From Pseudoalteromonas tunicata (lineage in GTDB: Bacteria > Pseudomonadota > Gammaproteobacteria > Enterobacterales > Alteromonadaceae), in NCBI RefSeq assembly GCF_002310815.1, contig NZ_CP011032.1:2582001-2646000 (forward strand): a DNA stretch of 64,000 bases. The letters are read 5' to 3'. Each line of letters starts with the position of its first letter. Positions within the stretch are counted from its first letter, which is position 1. The notes beneath the pieces are model-generated. The model saw only the letters and a program-made list of their open reading frames with translations. It ran no database searches and was not told the origin of the DNA. This document shows, one piece after another, positions 1-9,750 of the stretch. A program made the position numbers and the translations under genes.

Positions 1-176
1 GAGTTATTTTCCACTAAATCATCAAGCGTTAAGCCTTTTTCTTTTAATAATGCTAATACCTCTTGTTTTGCAGTTTCTTGAGCTTGACGCTCATTAAGTG
101 CAGCTTCGATTAACACTTTTGCTTTTTCTAAATCAGAAAAACTTGCTTCTTTAATAAATGATTTAATGTCTTTCAT
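1..176 (-). CDS. Partial H-NS-like nucleoid protein (N-terminal part)
   Basis: This is the first 58 codons of a minus-strand gene that runs off the left edge of the window. The start is the ATG at 176, and the visible protein begins MKDIKSFIKEAS. It is a charged, helical, probably coiled-coil segment followed by a linker ending KGLTLDDLVEN. That layout (oligomerising coiled coil, then a G[IL][ST]xx[DE]L linker before the DNA-binding domain) is what H-NS-family proteins look like. The DNA-binding domain would lie outside the window, so the family call is an inference. A different small coiled-coil protein remains possible. Confidence 0.5.
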   Translation of the reverse strand, partial: MKDIKSFIKEASFSDLEKAKVLIEAALNERQAQETAKQEVLALLKEKGLTLDDLVENN

Positions 177-276
177 ATTAATTTAAACCCAATAAAATAT
201 TTAAGTAAGTATAAGATAGCCAAAAAATAAATAATAGTGAATTAATCGCTAAAATACTATATTGAAATTAATTCAT

Positions 277-1638
277 TTAAAAAAGTATCACAGCTGTCAC
301 TATATATAAGCAAATTGTAATTAAACCTGCAACAAGAGTATAAGGCAATTGGGTTTTAACATGTTCTAGATGCTCACACCCACTGGCTATTGAGGCCACA
401 ATCGTACTATCAGAAATAGGTGAAGAATGATCACCAAATACTCCACCACCTAGCACAGCTGCAACCAAAAAAGCAGGCGGTAAGCCAGTTTCGATTGAAA
501 GCGGCACCGCAATTGGGATTAATATGGCAAACGTCCCCCAAGAGGTACCAGTTGCAAATGCCATAATTCCTGCGGTTATAAACAATAATGGGGCTAAGCC
601 AATTTGTGCCACTTCAACCGACATTATACCGCTGACATAAGTACCGGTACCAAACGCTTTAACCGCATCACCAAAAGCAAAACTTAACACTAATACAATC
701 ACTGCGGGTAATAAGTTTTTAATCCCTGTAACGCTATGCTGTACTATTTGTTTAATGTTAAATACTTTATCTAAAAGCAACATCACGCATAATATTAAAA
801 ATGAGAAAATAACCGCCCACATAACAGCAAATGAGCCACTACCGCGGCGTAAATCACCTTCTCCTGTAATGTAAAGCAATAACAATGTCACGAGCACGAT
901 TAATACCATAGGCACTAACATATAACGTGCTTTACCATTGGAGATTACCTGCTGTTCACTTGTCTCTACTATTTTAGAGCTGGCATATTTTAGTGGACCA
1001 TACACTTTATTAGTTACCGCAGTATAATAAACCATGATCAATACAATAATCGGATAAAAATTATATGCGATTGTTTCTATTAAGATTCCGACTGTATCTG
1101 TTAATTGATACCCATCAAGTAAACCCAGCACATAAGCGCCCCACCCGTTAATTAAAAATAAAATGCTCACCGGTGAACAAGTTGAATCAATTAAAAATGC
1201 TAGGCGGGCGCGAGATAAACCAAATTTATCAAATAAATTTTGGCTCGCAATTCCTGCGGTAAACATACTTAAATTTGAGTCGGTAAAAATCGAGGTGCCA
1301 ATTAAACTCGGTAACAAACTGGCTTGGCGCTGATTTTTAACTAAATTACGCTCATTGAGAGAACTGATAAACGCATTGACACCCCCTGAATGTTTTATCA
1401 ACATCAATAAGGCACCAATTAATAAACTAAAAATAATAATTCGTTGATTTGATACACCCTGAAATACGCTCAGTAAAACCGAGCCTGATGCCACCACGCC
1501 CTCTATCGGTGCAAAATTCATTTGCATGAGACCGGTTAATAATAAACCAACAGCGAGCGCTTCAATCGCATTTTTTCGCCATATCGCGACCAATATAGCC
1601 ACCAAAGGCGGCACCAGTGTATAAATAGAATCTTGCAT
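277..1638 (-). CDS. NhaC-family Na+/H+ antiporter-like transporter
   Basis: A 453-residue polytopic inner-membrane protein with about 11-12 hydrophobic segments. It carries the hallmarks of the NhaC/ArsB-NhaD-like fold of PF03553: GTSWG at residues 364-368 within a hydrophobic helix, and FGDHSSPISDST near 401-412, close to the C-terminus. Members exchange Na+ for H+, and several relatives carry amino acids or organic acids instead, so the substrate cannot be read from sequence. The ATG at 1638 has a GAGA element 5-6 bases upstream. It stands alone between a partial H-NS-like gene and a cysteine-desulfhydrase-like gene on the same strand. A second NhaC-type gene at 16002-17315 is only distantly similar, so this is not a recent duplication. 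Confidence 0.85.
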   Translation of the reverse strand: MQDSIYTLVPPLVAILVAIWRKNAIEALAVGLLLTGLMQMNFAPIEGVVASGSVLLSVFQGVSNQRIIIFSLLIGALLMLIKHSGGVNAFISSLNERNLVKNQRQASLLPSLIGTSIFTDSNLSMFTAGIASQNLFDKFGLSRARLAFLIDSTCSPVSILFLINGWGAYVLGLLDGYQLTDTVGILIETIAYNFYPIIVLIMVYYTAVTNKVYGPLKYASSKIVETSEQQVISNGKARYMLVPMVLIVLVTLLLLYITGEGDLRRGSGSFAVMWAVIFSFLILCVMLLLDKVFNIKQIVQHSVTGIKNLLPAVIVLVLSFAFGDAVKAFGTGTYVSGIMSVEVAQIGLAPLLFITAGIMAFATGTSWGTFAILIPIAVPLSIETGLPPAFLVAAVLGGGVFGDHSSPISDSTIVASIASGCEHLEHVKTQLPYTLVAGLITICLYIVTAVILF

Positions 1639-1739
1639 TATTATCTCGTTGTTATTTTTGTATTGGCAAACGATACATTTGCTATTTAGACTGACAATTA
1701 TCCCATAATTGATAGGCTGTCAAAACTAAATCAGTTCAA

Positions 1740-2783
1740 TTAGCTGATTGTTTTTAAATAATCACGATAAGATAAGTCCAAGCCAATATTTTCGTTTACC
1801 CAGTCGCAATTATAATAAGTGTTTAAATAGCGCTCGCCACTATCACAAATCAAGGTCACAATTGAGCCAGACTGACCTGCCGCTTGCATGCGTTTAGCGA
1901 CTTCGAGTACTCCAACCATATTAGTGCCCGTTGATGGCCCCACTTTTCGGCCTAATTGCTGCGTTAACCAATGCATGGCTGCAAGGCTTTGTGCGTCTGG
2001 CACTTTAAGCATGTCATCAATCACTCCAGGTACAAATGAAGGCTCGACGCGCGGGCGACCTATGCCTTCTATTTTACTGGCATTCTTAGAGATTAAGGCG
2101 GGGTTTAAACTCTGATAATAATCATAAAAAACAGAATGTGTAGGGTCGACCACCAGCAACTGCGTTGCAAGGTTTTGATAGCGTAAATAGCGCCCAATCG
2201 TTGCGGATGTACCGCCAGTGCCTGGACTCATGACTACCCAACTTGGTTCTGGAAATCGTTCTTTTTTCATCTGCTCAATAATGCTAGTTGCGATATTGTT
2301 ATTGCCTCGCCAATCTGTTGCACGCTCAGCATAGGTAAATTGGTCCATATAATGGCCATTTAACTTAGCCGCTAACATTGCCGACTCTTGATAAATTAAA
2401 CTTGTATTTTCAACGAGATGACATTGGCCACCATAAAATTCAATCTGTTTTATTTTTTCCGCCGCAGTGGTTTTGGCCATTACTGCAATAAACTTAAGTC
2501 CTAATAAACGTGCAAAATACGCTTCTGATACAGCGGTTGAGCCTGATGATGACTCTATTATGGTGGTATTTTGATCAATCCAACCATTACACAACGCATA
2601 TAAAAATAACGACCGCGCTAAGCGATGTTTCAATGATCCCGTTGGATGAGTGCTTTCGTCTTTTAAATAAATATCAATATTAGGAAAACATGCCAAAGGT
2701 AATAATATCAAATGCGTATCTGCAGAACGTACGTAATCCGCTTCTATTTTTTCAATTGCTTGATTGAGCCATTGTCTGTTCAT
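1740..2783 (-). CDS. PLP-dependent cysteine desulfhydrase, Cds1-like
   Basis: A 347-residue fold-type II PLP enzyme of the cysteine synthase/cystathionine beta-synthase superfamily. The PLP lysine is K52 in TGSLKHRLAR. The carboxylate loop is SSSGSTA at 78-84, and the phosphate-binding loop is GTGGT at 188-192. The spacing and phrases such as GSLKHRLARSLF and GPSTGTN closely resemble mycobacterial Cds1 (L-cysteine desulfhydrase, cysteine to H2S, pyruvate and ammonia) rather than CysK or CysM. By family knowledge it would degrade cysteine in the cytoplasm. The ATG at 2783 follows an AGAGG element. It is a single gene, with no sulfur-assimilation genes beside it. A cysteine synthase-like role cannot be excluded without assay. 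Confidence 0.78.
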   Translation of the reverse strand: MNRQWLNQAIEKIEADYVRSADTHLILLPLACFPNIDIYLKDESTHPTGSLKHRLARSLFLYALCNGWIDQNTTIIESSSGSTAVSEAYFARLLGLKFIAVMAKTTAAEKIKQIEFYGGQCHLVENTSLIYQESAMLAAKLNGHYMDQFTYAERATDWRGNNNIATSIIEQMKKERFPEPSWVVMSPGTGGTSATIGRYLRYQNLATQLLVVDPTHSVFYDYYQSLNPALISKNASKIEGIGRPRVEPSFVPGVIDDMLKVPDAQSLAAMHWLTQQLGRKVGPSTGTNMVGVLEVAKRMQAAGQSGSIVTLICDSGERYLNTYYNCDWVNENIGLDLSYRDYLKTIS

Positions 2784-2912
2784 CTTGCCTCTTTTTTATC
2801 GTTGTTATGAGATAGTCAGTGAAGATTCAGTAAAATCAATCTAGTATCGATACACCGCCTAAATTCTATGGTATGTTTCTATCATCATCACTGAGGGACT
2901 CAAGGAGCCACT

Positions 2913-3452
2913 ATGAAACACATTTACGTTTCACTTTGCCTATTAATGTTAACTGCATGCGCAAAAACCCCAGATTGGGATTATGACAAATCGGCTAACT
3001 TCTCAAATGTCAAAAGCTTTGCTTGGTTACCCAACGCAAGCTTAACCAAAGATACCACTCACTACCAAATTAGCCCACTGATGGAACAAAGAGTGCAAAA
3101 AGCAGTGAATGCAACTTTAACCACTCAAGGTTTACAACAAGTGGCGATTGAACAAGCAGATGTATTAATTAACTACCATGCTTCGGTTGATAGCAAAATA
3201 GAGATCGATACGTTTACCACAGGTTATAATGCACGCTGGGATAACTGGGGCTTTGGCATTCAAAATCAAACACACACCCAAAATTACGAAGTGGGAACCT
3301 TGGTTATTGATGTAATCGATCGCGGTACGAATCAACTGATCTGGCGCGGGGCAAAAGAAGGTCGTTTAAAGAAAAACCAAACGCCTGAGCAACGCACACT
3401 AGCAATAGAAAAAACTGTAGCAACCATTTTGGCTAACTTTCCGCCAAAATAG
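2913..3452 (+). CDS. DUF4136-type lipoprotein
   Basis: A 179-residue protein with a lipoprotein signal peptide; the lipobox is LTAC with Cys16 as the acylated residue. The rest resembles the DUF4136 family of Gram-negative lipoproteins: a conserved F/W-rich start (FSNVKSFAWLP), a middle part with an ADVLINYHA strand, and a C-terminal segment with VIDVIDRGTNQLIWRG. No biochemical function is known for the family. It has a strong Shine-Dalgarno (AAGGAG) 6 bases before the ATG. The gene is monocistronic, between divergent and convergent neighbours. Confidence 0.8.
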   Translation: MKHIYVSLCLLMLTACAKTPDWDYDKSANFSNVKSFAWLPNASLTKDTTHYQISPLMEQRVQKAVNATLTTQGLQQVAIEQADVLINYHASVDSKIEIDTFTTGYNARWDNWGFGIQNQTHTQNYEVGTLVIDVIDRGTNQLIWRGAKEGRLKKNQTPEQRTLAIEKTVATILANFPPK

Positions 3453-3507
3453 CCACTTTTTAATGGCGCATTCATGTAATGCGCCTACTTGCCACCGTCT
3501 TTCTTTA

Positions 3508-3756
3508 TTAAGTATTCTGCTCTAAATCGGTGATAAGCCACATTGCCTCTTGATTAGTTTGGCCACATACATCAATTGTTGCTTTAAAATCACTGCATAC
3601 CAAAGGCCTTTCAGGCTGCCCAAAAATACGGCACATATTCGCTTCATTTAACTGAATACAACGTACACCTGCTGGTTTGCCGTTTGGCATACCGGGTATC
3701 GGGGAGCTAATACTTGGCGCAATACAACACGCACCACATCCCATTCTACACTGCAT
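3508..3756 (-). CDS. yeiW: YeiW/YkgJ-type zinc or iron-binding Cys-cluster protein
   Basis: A short protein of 82 residues with eight cysteines, beginning MQCRMGCGACC. It then has the conserved stretch SISSPIPGMPNGKPAG, as in E. coli YeiW (UPF0153). The family is thought to bind a metal through its cysteines (residues 3, 7, 10, 11, 33, 42, 54 and 64 here), but no reaction is established. I chose the ATG at 3756 and not the one 8 codons upstream, because GGGGAA lies just before it and because homologues start at the Cys motif. It stands alone and converges with the DUF4136 gene. Confidence 0.8.
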   Translation of the reverse strand: MQCRMGCGACCIAPSISSPIPGMPNGKPAGVRCIQLNEANMCRIFGQPERPLVCSDFKATIDVCGQTNQEAMWLITDLEQNT

Positions 3757-3999
3757 AACTTCCCCAAAACTTATACACAATTACTTGAATTTATTAATAA
3801 ATATCAAAAAATTATTAATAATACTTAAGCGCAATGGTGAAATAAAGTTGTTATAAAACAAAATGATAAAATAAAAACGCAACAAAAAGATAAATTTCGA
3901 TTAAAAAAACTAACAGTTTGTTACACAAATACGCAGTCTGTAAACATTATATTGCTTATTATAAGCGTGTCATCAATATAAGTAAGCAAGGGAGTCATC

Positions 4000-5199
4000 A
4001 TGGCTACTAAAAAACAAATTTTTATCCCAATTGCAATTGCTGTAACCGCAATTGCAGTTGCTGGGGCACTGGTTGCTATGAAAAAACCACCAGAAAAAAA
4101 AGAAGAAACGGTGATTTTGCCCATAGTTAAAACAAGTCCAGCACAAATCAATCCAATCTCATTAGATGTAAAGTCTCATGGCTTAGTAAAAGCAAAAGAA
4201 CAAACTCAACTTGTTGCTCAAGTCAGCGGGCAAATTGTTGAAGTGTCACCTCTTTTTGTTCAAGGCGGCTTTGTTAAAGAAGGCCAAGTTCTAGTGCGCA
4301 TCGATCCGAACGATTATGAAGCGGCACTCACTGAAGCAGAAGCAAGTTTGGCTCAAGCTCGTTCAGCTCTTGAAATTGAGCGCGCCCAAGCGCATGTTGC
4401 TCAAGCTGAATGGGATCGGATCAGCAAAAACTCAAACGAAAGCATTCCTTCTGAACTGTATTTACGTAAGCCACAATTGGCAGAAAAATTAGCGCGTTAT
4501 CGCGCATCAGAAGCAGCAGTAAAACGTGCTACCCGTAATTTAGAACGTACTTTTGTAAAAGCGCCATACGACGCGATAATCGCTGAGCGAAGCATTAGCT
4601 TAGGTAGTGTAGTCAATCCAGGCAGTTTTTTTGGCCTAGTTAGCGCAACTGAAGTGGCTGAAATTCGCTTACCTGTACCAGATAAAGACTTACAATATTT
4701 AGTTAATCATGGCCTTGATTCAAACGTTACTTTGAGTGCCGATTATGCCGGCCAAGAAGTGCAATGGCAGGCTAAAATTGTGCGCAGTGAAGGTGTTATT
4801 GATAATAAAAGTCGTATGACGTATCTAGTCGCTGAAGTACAAGACCCTTACGGCCAAACTAAAACAGCCAAACCCCTGCGTTTTGGTGCCTATGTCAATG
4901 CCACCATTGCGGGTATGCAAATTCCTGAAGCAACCTTAATTCCTCAGCACTTGGTAAAAAATAATAAAGTGGCGGTATTAAACGCTGACAATACGTTGAG
5001 TTTTAGAACTGTTGAAATAGTACGTGAGCAAAATAATATGGTTATTGCCACATCGGGTATTAATTTTGGCGAAAAAATTATTACTTCCGCCCTTGAATAC
5101 CCGACAGAGGGCATGAAACTCGACCCAGACACCGCAGTTGCAAAATCTGATGAGAAAAAACCAAACGTTGAAACACAACTTGCGATGAAGGAAGAATAA
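4000..5199 (+). CDS. RND efflux periplasmic adaptor (membrane fusion protein)
   Basis: A 399-residue membrane fusion protein. Residues about 7-27 form an uncleaved N-terminal membrane anchor rich in Ala, Ile and Val. Then come the first biotinyl-lipoyl-like half (VSGQIVEVSPLFVQGGFVKEGQVL), a coiled-coil hairpin with EAEASLAQARSALEIERAQ, the second lipoyl half (FVKAPYDAIIAERSISLGS) and a beta-barrel domain. It would couple the inner-membrane RND pump encoded next to an outer-membrane channel. The pump gene follows after 3 bases, so the two are co-transcribed and probably translationally coupled. No TolC-like channel gene lies nearby. The ATG at 4000 has AAGGGAG upstream. Confidence 0.9.
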   Translation: MATKKQIFIPIAIAVTAIAVAGALVAMKKPPEKKEETVILPIVKTSPAQINPISLDVKSHGLVKAKEQTQLVAQVSGQIVEVSPLFVQGGFVKEGQVLVRIDPNDYEAALTEAEASLAQARSALEIERAQAHVAQAEWDRISKNSNESIPSELYLRKPQLAEKLARYRASEAAVKRATRNLERTFVKAPYDAIIAERSISLGSVVNPGSFFGLVSATEVAEIRLPVPDKDLQYLVNHGLDSNVTLSADYAGQEVQWQAKIVRSEGVIDNKSRMTYLVAEVQDPYGQTKTAKPLRFGAYVNATIAGMQIPEATLIPQHLVKNNKVAVLNADNTLSFRTVEIVREQNNMVIATSGINFGEKIITSALEYPTEGMKLDPDTAVAKSDEKKPNVETQLAMKEE

Positions 5200-5202
5200 C
5201 CG

Positions 5203-8200
5203 ATGAGCGCTGACACACAAAAAGGCTTAATCGCCTGGTTTGCGCGTAATCCTGTCGCTGCAAATCTATTAATGATTTTTATCTTGTTGGGTGGTTTATT
5301 AACCGCCATGACAATCCGAAAACAAATGTTCCCTCAATTTCAAATTAACTGGCTGAGTGTGCAAGTTGCCTACCCTGGCGCCGCGCCACAGGAAGTTGAA
5401 GAAGGGATCACCATAAAAATTGAAGAGGCCCTTGAAGGAATACAAGGCCTAAAACGCTTAATTACTTATTCAAACCGCAATAGCGCTAATGCGTGGATTG
5501 AAGTAGATGAAAGCTACAACGTGCAAGACGTACTTGATGAAGTAAAAATGCAAGTTGATTCGATTTCAAGCTTTCCCGCAGGCATGGAGCGCCCTATTGT
5601 GGCGCAAGAAAAGTTTGAACAAGAAGTCATGGTGTTAGCTTTATATGGCGATTTAAATCGTCGTGATTTAAAAGAGCTCGGCAATAGCATTCATGATGAA
5701 ATTCAAGCGCTACCTTCGATCAATATCGCTCGTTTTAATCGCGGCTTAAATTACGAAATTGGCATTGAAGTCAGTCCAGATAAACTGCGTGAATATGGCC
5801 TTAGTTTTAGAGAAATTGCCACCGCTGTGCGAAGCTTCTCAGCCAATATGTCTGCAGGTCAAATTAAAGCTGAAAATGGCTACATTTCAATGCGCGTTGA
5901 AAACCAAGCCTATACAGGTCGTGAATTTGAGCAGTTACCGTTAATCTTACTGCCAGATGGTACACAAGTATTATTAGGTGATGTGGCAACCGTTAACGAT
6001 GGTTTTCAAGAAGGTATTCAATACCATAAATACAATGGCAGTAACTCACTTACTTTTGAAATCAATGCTTCAGAAGACCAAGACATCACTAAAGTTGCGG
6101 CTGTCATTAAAAAGTACCTTGCCGATAAAGCCGACAAATTACCTGCTGGGGTTAAACTTGAGCCAATCGTCGATATGACGTATTACCTTGAAGGTCGTCT
6201 TAACATGATGATCGATAACATGGTATGGGGTGGTATTTTAGTTATGCTGATCTTAGCGTTATTTTTACGCGCTCGGTTAGCGTTTTGGGTCATGATGGGC
6301 TTACCAGTATCTTTTTTAGGTGCATTCTTGTTTATGCCGATGGGCTTTTTAGATGTCACCATTAATGTTGCCTCTTTATTTGCCTTTATTTTAGTGCTCG
6401 GGATTGTGGTCGATGATGCAATTGTAATTGGTGAATCGGCCCACAGCGAAATTGAAGAGCACGGTCACTCGTTAGATAATGTAATTCGAGGTGTTAAACG
6501 TGTTGCCATGCCCGCTACCTTTGGGGTGCTGACAACGGTTGCCGCATTTTTACCAATGACCTTATCAACAGGCCCTGAATCTGCTTTTGGTAAAGCGATT
6601 GGCGGCGTAATCATTTTATGTTTGTTATTTTCATTAGTAGAATCAAAATTCATTTTACCGGCGCATATCGCTCGCATGAAAATGACGCCTTACAACCCTC
6701 GCAATCCAATGCATCGTTTACGTAATACCATTGATGGTGCCCTTAAACACTTTGTTGAAAATTACTACCGCCCATTTATTGTAAAATGTATTCATTACCG
6801 TTATGCCGTAATTGCCACATTTATCGCGATTTTAATTGTCAGTATTGGTTTATTTGCCGGTGGATTTGTTAAGTTTGTTTCAAGCCCTAAAATCCCACAC
6901 GACTTTCCATCTGTCAGTATTGAGATGAATTTATCCTCTTCAGAAAAAGCCACATTAGAGACGGCACTTGCCATTGAAAAAGTGATTTTAGATGTTGAAA
7001 AACAAATCAAAGCTGAATATGGCGTGCCGATGATCAAAGATTTATCAGTTAGCCTCAATGGCCGCACCAATGCCCGTTTAATGGCAGTCCTTGTTGATCC
7101 TGATTTACGCCCAATGGATACCTTTGCTTTATCAGATCTGTGGCGTAAAAATATGCCGCCATTACCAGGCATTAAATCGATGACTATTCAAGATAGTATT
7201 TTTGGTGGTGGTCGTGATGATGGTGATATTAGCTTTCGTCTTGAAGGAAAAAATGTTGCTGAGCTACGTTTAGTTGCAGAAGAATTAAAATCAAAACTCA
7301 ATACCATCAAAGGTGTGGGTGATGTGAACGATTCAATGCAAAACGCCACTGACGAAGTACGTTTAAACCTAAAACCTGTTGCTTACACTATGGGCTTAAC
7401 TCTTGCCGATGTTGCATCTCAGGTCAGCGCCAGTTATTACGGTATGGAAGCACAGCGTATTTTACGCAACGGTGAAGAAGTCAAAGTCATGATCCGCTAC
7501 CCTGAAGAGCAACGTAATTCCATTAGCGAAATTAACGATACCCGTATTGTGACGCCAACCGGTGCTGAAGTACTGCTATCAGAAGTGGCACAAGTAAGTT
7601 TAGCTGATGGTGTAAATCGTATTCGCCGTGAAAATGCAAAACGCACTATTAATGTATGGGCTTCTGTTGATACCAATCAAGCGCAACCTTTTGAGATTGC
7701 TAAAGATATTCGTGATAATTACTTGCCAGGTTTACTAAAAAATTATCCTGGCGTACAAAGTAATGTTGCGGGTCGTATTCAACAAGAAATGGACAGTGCA
7801 GCAGAGCAAATGCGTAACTTTGTTTTATCAATGGTACTAGTTTTTGCATTACTGGCTATTCCGCTGCGTTCTTATTCACAACCTTTGATCATTATGTCGG
7901 TGATCCCATTTGGTGTAATTGGCGCCATGTTTGGTCACATGATTTTGGGCATGACCATGAGTAGCTTATCTGTATTTGGCATTATTGCTGTTGCGGGTGT
8001 GGTAGTGAATGACTCATTAGTGATGGTCGACTTTGTTAACCAAGCCCGTAAAGAAGGTGTATCTCTTAAACAAGCAGTTGAAGATGCAGGCTGTAAACGC
8101 TTTAGAGCCATTATGCTGACATCCCTCACTACTTTTATCGGTTTAATTCCTATTATTATGGAAACAAGCCTACAAGCTAAAATTGTAATTCCAATGGCTG

Positions 8201-8358
8201 TATCTCTGGCGTTTGGTGTCTTGTTTGCTACTTTTATTACCTTGATTTTAATTCCTTGCCAATACATAGCCCTTGAGGATTTAAAACGTGTTTTAAAACG
8301 CAATAAAAAGACCACAACTGACTCTTTAACCAATCAAGCTGATATTGCAACCAATTAA
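5203..8358 (+). CDS. RND efflux transporter permease (AcrB/MexF superfamily)
   Basis: A 1051-residue inner-membrane proton-driven pump of the AcrB family (PF00873): TM1, a large periplasmic porter domain, TM2-6, a second periplasmic loop and TM7-12. The proton-relay aspartate pair of TM4 is present at D404/D405 (LGIVVDDAIVIGES). The second half has the matching VVVNDSLVMVDFVN segment in TM10. It belongs to the branch of RND pumps often found as adaptor-permease pairs in marine gammaproteobacteria. Substrates cannot be predicted. It is the second gene of a two-gene operon and ends at an intrinsic terminator (8383-8415). Confidence 0.92.
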   Translation: MSADTQKGLIAWFARNPVAANLLMIFILLGGLLTAMTIRKQMFPQFQINWLSVQVAYPGAAPQEVEEGITIKIEEALEGIQGLKRLITYSNRNSANAWIEVDESYNVQDVLDEVKMQVDSISSFPAGMERPIVAQEKFEQEVMVLALYGDLNRRDLKELGNSIHDEIQALPSINIARFNRGLNYEIGIEVSPDKLREYGLSFREIATAVRSFSANMSAGQIKAENGYISMRVENQAYTGREFEQLPLILLPDGTQVLLGDVATVNDGFQEGIQYHKYNGSNSLTFEINASEDQDITKVAAVIKKYLADKADKLPAGVKLEPIVDMTYYLEGRLNMMIDNMVWGGILVMLILALFLRARLAFWVMMGLPVSFLGAFLFMPMGFLDVTINVASLFAFILVLGIVVDDAIVIGESAHSEIEEHGHSLDNVIRGVKRVAMPATFGVLTTVAAFLPMTLSTGPESAFGKAIGGVIILCLLFSLVESKFILPAHIARMKMTPYNPRNPMHRLRNTIDGALKHFVENYYRPFIVKCIHYRYAVIATFIAILIVSIGLFAGGFVKFVSSPKIPHDFPSVSIEMNLSSSEKATLETALAIEKVILDVEKQIKAEYGVPMIKDLSVSLNGRTNARLMAVLVDPDLRPMDTFALSDLWRKNMPPLPGIKSMTIQDSIFGGGRDDGDISFRLEGKNVAELRLVAEELKSKLNTIKGVGDVNDSMQNATDEVRLNLKPVAYTMGLTLADVASQVSASYYGMEAQRILRNGEEVKVMIRYPEEQRNSISEINDTRIVTPTGAEVLLSEVAQVSLADGVNRIRRENAKRTINVWASVDTNQAQPFEIAKDIRDNYLPGLLKNYPGVQSNVAGRIQQEMDSAAEQMRNFVLSMVLVFALLAIPLRSYSQPLIIMSVIPFGVIGAMFGHMILGMTMSSLSVFGIIAVAGVVVNDSLVMVDFVNQARKEGVSLKQAVEDAGCKRFRAIMLTSLTTFIGLIPIIMETSLQAKIVIPMAVSLAFGVLFATFITLILIPCQYIALEDLKRVLKRNKKTTTDSLTNQADIATN

Positions 8359-8382
8359 TTACCAATAAACTCCAACCAATAA

Positions 8383-8415
8383 AAAAGCCAATCTTTTCAG
8401 ATTGGCTTTTCTTTT
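8383..8415 (+). terminator. Intrinsic terminator of the RND operon
   Basis: The stem AAAGCCAATC pairs with GATTGGCTTT around a short TTTTCA loop and runs into a T-rich tail. It lies 25 bases after the permease stop codon. A-tracts on the other side could also let it end minus-strand transcripts from the Sel1 gene. Confidence 0.8.
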
Positions 8416-8465
8416 TAAACTCAGTGTAACGTAATCACTATATTTACCTTACAATAAGGCAATCA

Positions 8466-9692
8466 TTAGAATAGCAAAGCATTAAGCGATTTATCACTAC
8501 GAAGCCAAGGCTTTTGCGCCGCCAGAGCTTTATCTAGTTCGGTTAACGCCGCTTTTGCTGCCGCTTTATCTTCAAAGGCCAAGCTCAATACTAAATAAGC
8601 CTGCTCATTTTTAAGCTCAACAACTTGAGATTGGCCCTGTAACTTATATTTTCGAACAAAATGCGCGACCCCTTCTGAGCTATGGATTTTAGCAAATTGA
8701 ATAAAATACCCTTTTAATCGGGGTATTTCATCTTCCACAGCCGCATTTAATACTAGATTCTCAACTTCAGGCTCAGCTTGAGTCAACGGCTCTATAGGTG
8801 CTTTAACGACGGCTACAGGCTCAGTGATTAGGGTCTCAGGTTCTGACCCTTCGACTGAGGCAAGCTCCTGCGAAGGATGACGTAATTGATTTATAGCAAC
8901 TAAAATTCTTTCACTTGCAGTCTGACCACTGGCAATACTTTGTTTGGCATAACGCTCACTTTTATCAAGATCAAGCGGTACTTTTTCACCTTTTAAATAG
9001 ATTGAAGCCAAGTTGTGCATTGCAAAACTGTTGCCATTCTCAGCGGCTTTTTCATACCAATACAATGATTTATCAATATCTCGATTCCACAGTAACGTCG
9101 CTAAGGCAAATTGCGCTTCAGTCTCATTTTGCAGTGCAGCCTTTTCAATCCAACTAAGCCCCGCTTCTATGTCTTTTGGTACTACTTTGTCTTGCAGCAA
9201 AATCGCACCTAACTTTAGTTGGGCATAAGATTGCCCTGCTTCAGCGGCTTTTTTATACCAAAAATAAGATTGTTTTGCATCCACAGGCGTGCCCTTGCCT
9301 TTTTCGTACATTAAAGCTAATTTACGTTGCGCTGGCAAAAAATCGGCCTCTGCCGCTTTTTGATACCAACCAACTGCATCCGATGCACTTTTATTAACGC
9401 CACGACCAAGCTCAAACGCAACAGCTAAATTAAACATCGCTTCGGGGTGTTTTAATTCTGCCGCATAAGTTAAGTAACTAATAGATTGGTCAACATTGGG
9501 GGCTACGCTTAGCCCTTTTGCATAAATAGTCGCCATAATGAAACTCGCTTGTGCATCAGCACTGTCGCTGGCTTCTTTGCAGGCACTAAAAGCAGTTACA
9601 TAATCTTGTTCTAAAAAGGCAGTTTGGCAATCAGCCGCATGGGTAGGAAAAGAATAAAGCAGAGACAGCGCTATTGTTGTTATTTTTCGCAA
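8466..9692 (-). CDS. Exported Sel1-repeat protein with C-terminal SPOR-like domain
   Basis: The protein has a signal peptide (MRKITTIALSLLYSFPTHA, then ADC). About six Sel1-type TPR-like repeats follow (pattern A..LG..Y..G..V..D...A..WY.KAA). After an acidic/proline-rich linker comes a C-terminal segment of about 75 residues resembling SPOR (LKGYFIQFAKIHS...), the fold that binds denuded peptidoglycan glycans. It is therefore likely periplasmic and tied to the cell wall or division. I chose the TTG at 9692 as start: GGAGG lies 5 bases upstream and the signal peptide begins exactly there. The longer ATG frame from 9764 would run through the greA terminator and overlap greA. This gives 408 residues. 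Specific function unknown. Confidence 0.75.
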   Translation of the reverse strand: MRKITTIALSLLYSFPTHAADCQTAFLEQDYVTAFSACKEASDSADAQASFIMATIYAKGLSVAPNVDQSISYLTYAAELKHPEAMFNLAVAFELGRGVNKSASDAVGWYQKAAEADFLPAQRKLALMYEKGKGTPVDAKQSYFWYKKAAEAGQSYAQLKLGAILLQDKVVPKDIEAGLSWIEKAALQNETEAQFALATLLWNRDIDKSLYWYEKAAENGNSFAMHNLASIYLKGEKVPLDLDKSERYAKQSIASGQTASERILVAINQLRHPSQELASVEGSEPETLITEPVAVVKAPIEPLTQAEPEVENLVLNAAVEDEIPRLKGYFIQFAKIHSSEGVAHFVRKYKLQGQSQVVELKNEQAYLVLSLAFEDKAAAKAALTELDKALAAQKPWLRSDKSLNALLF

Positions 9693-9706
9693 ACTTACCT
9701 CCAAAA

Positions 9707-9735
9707 AAAAAGCCCGGTTAAATACCGAGCTTTCA
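9707..9735 (-). terminator. Intrinsic terminator of greA
   Basis: On the minus strand, AGCTCGG pairs with CCGGGCT (one G-U pair) around a TATTTAA loop, followed by a run of nine T. It sits directly after the greA stop and just before the Shine-Dalgarno of the Sel1 gene. Confidence 0.75.
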
Positions 9736-9750
9736 TTGTAGTCGTTTTCG

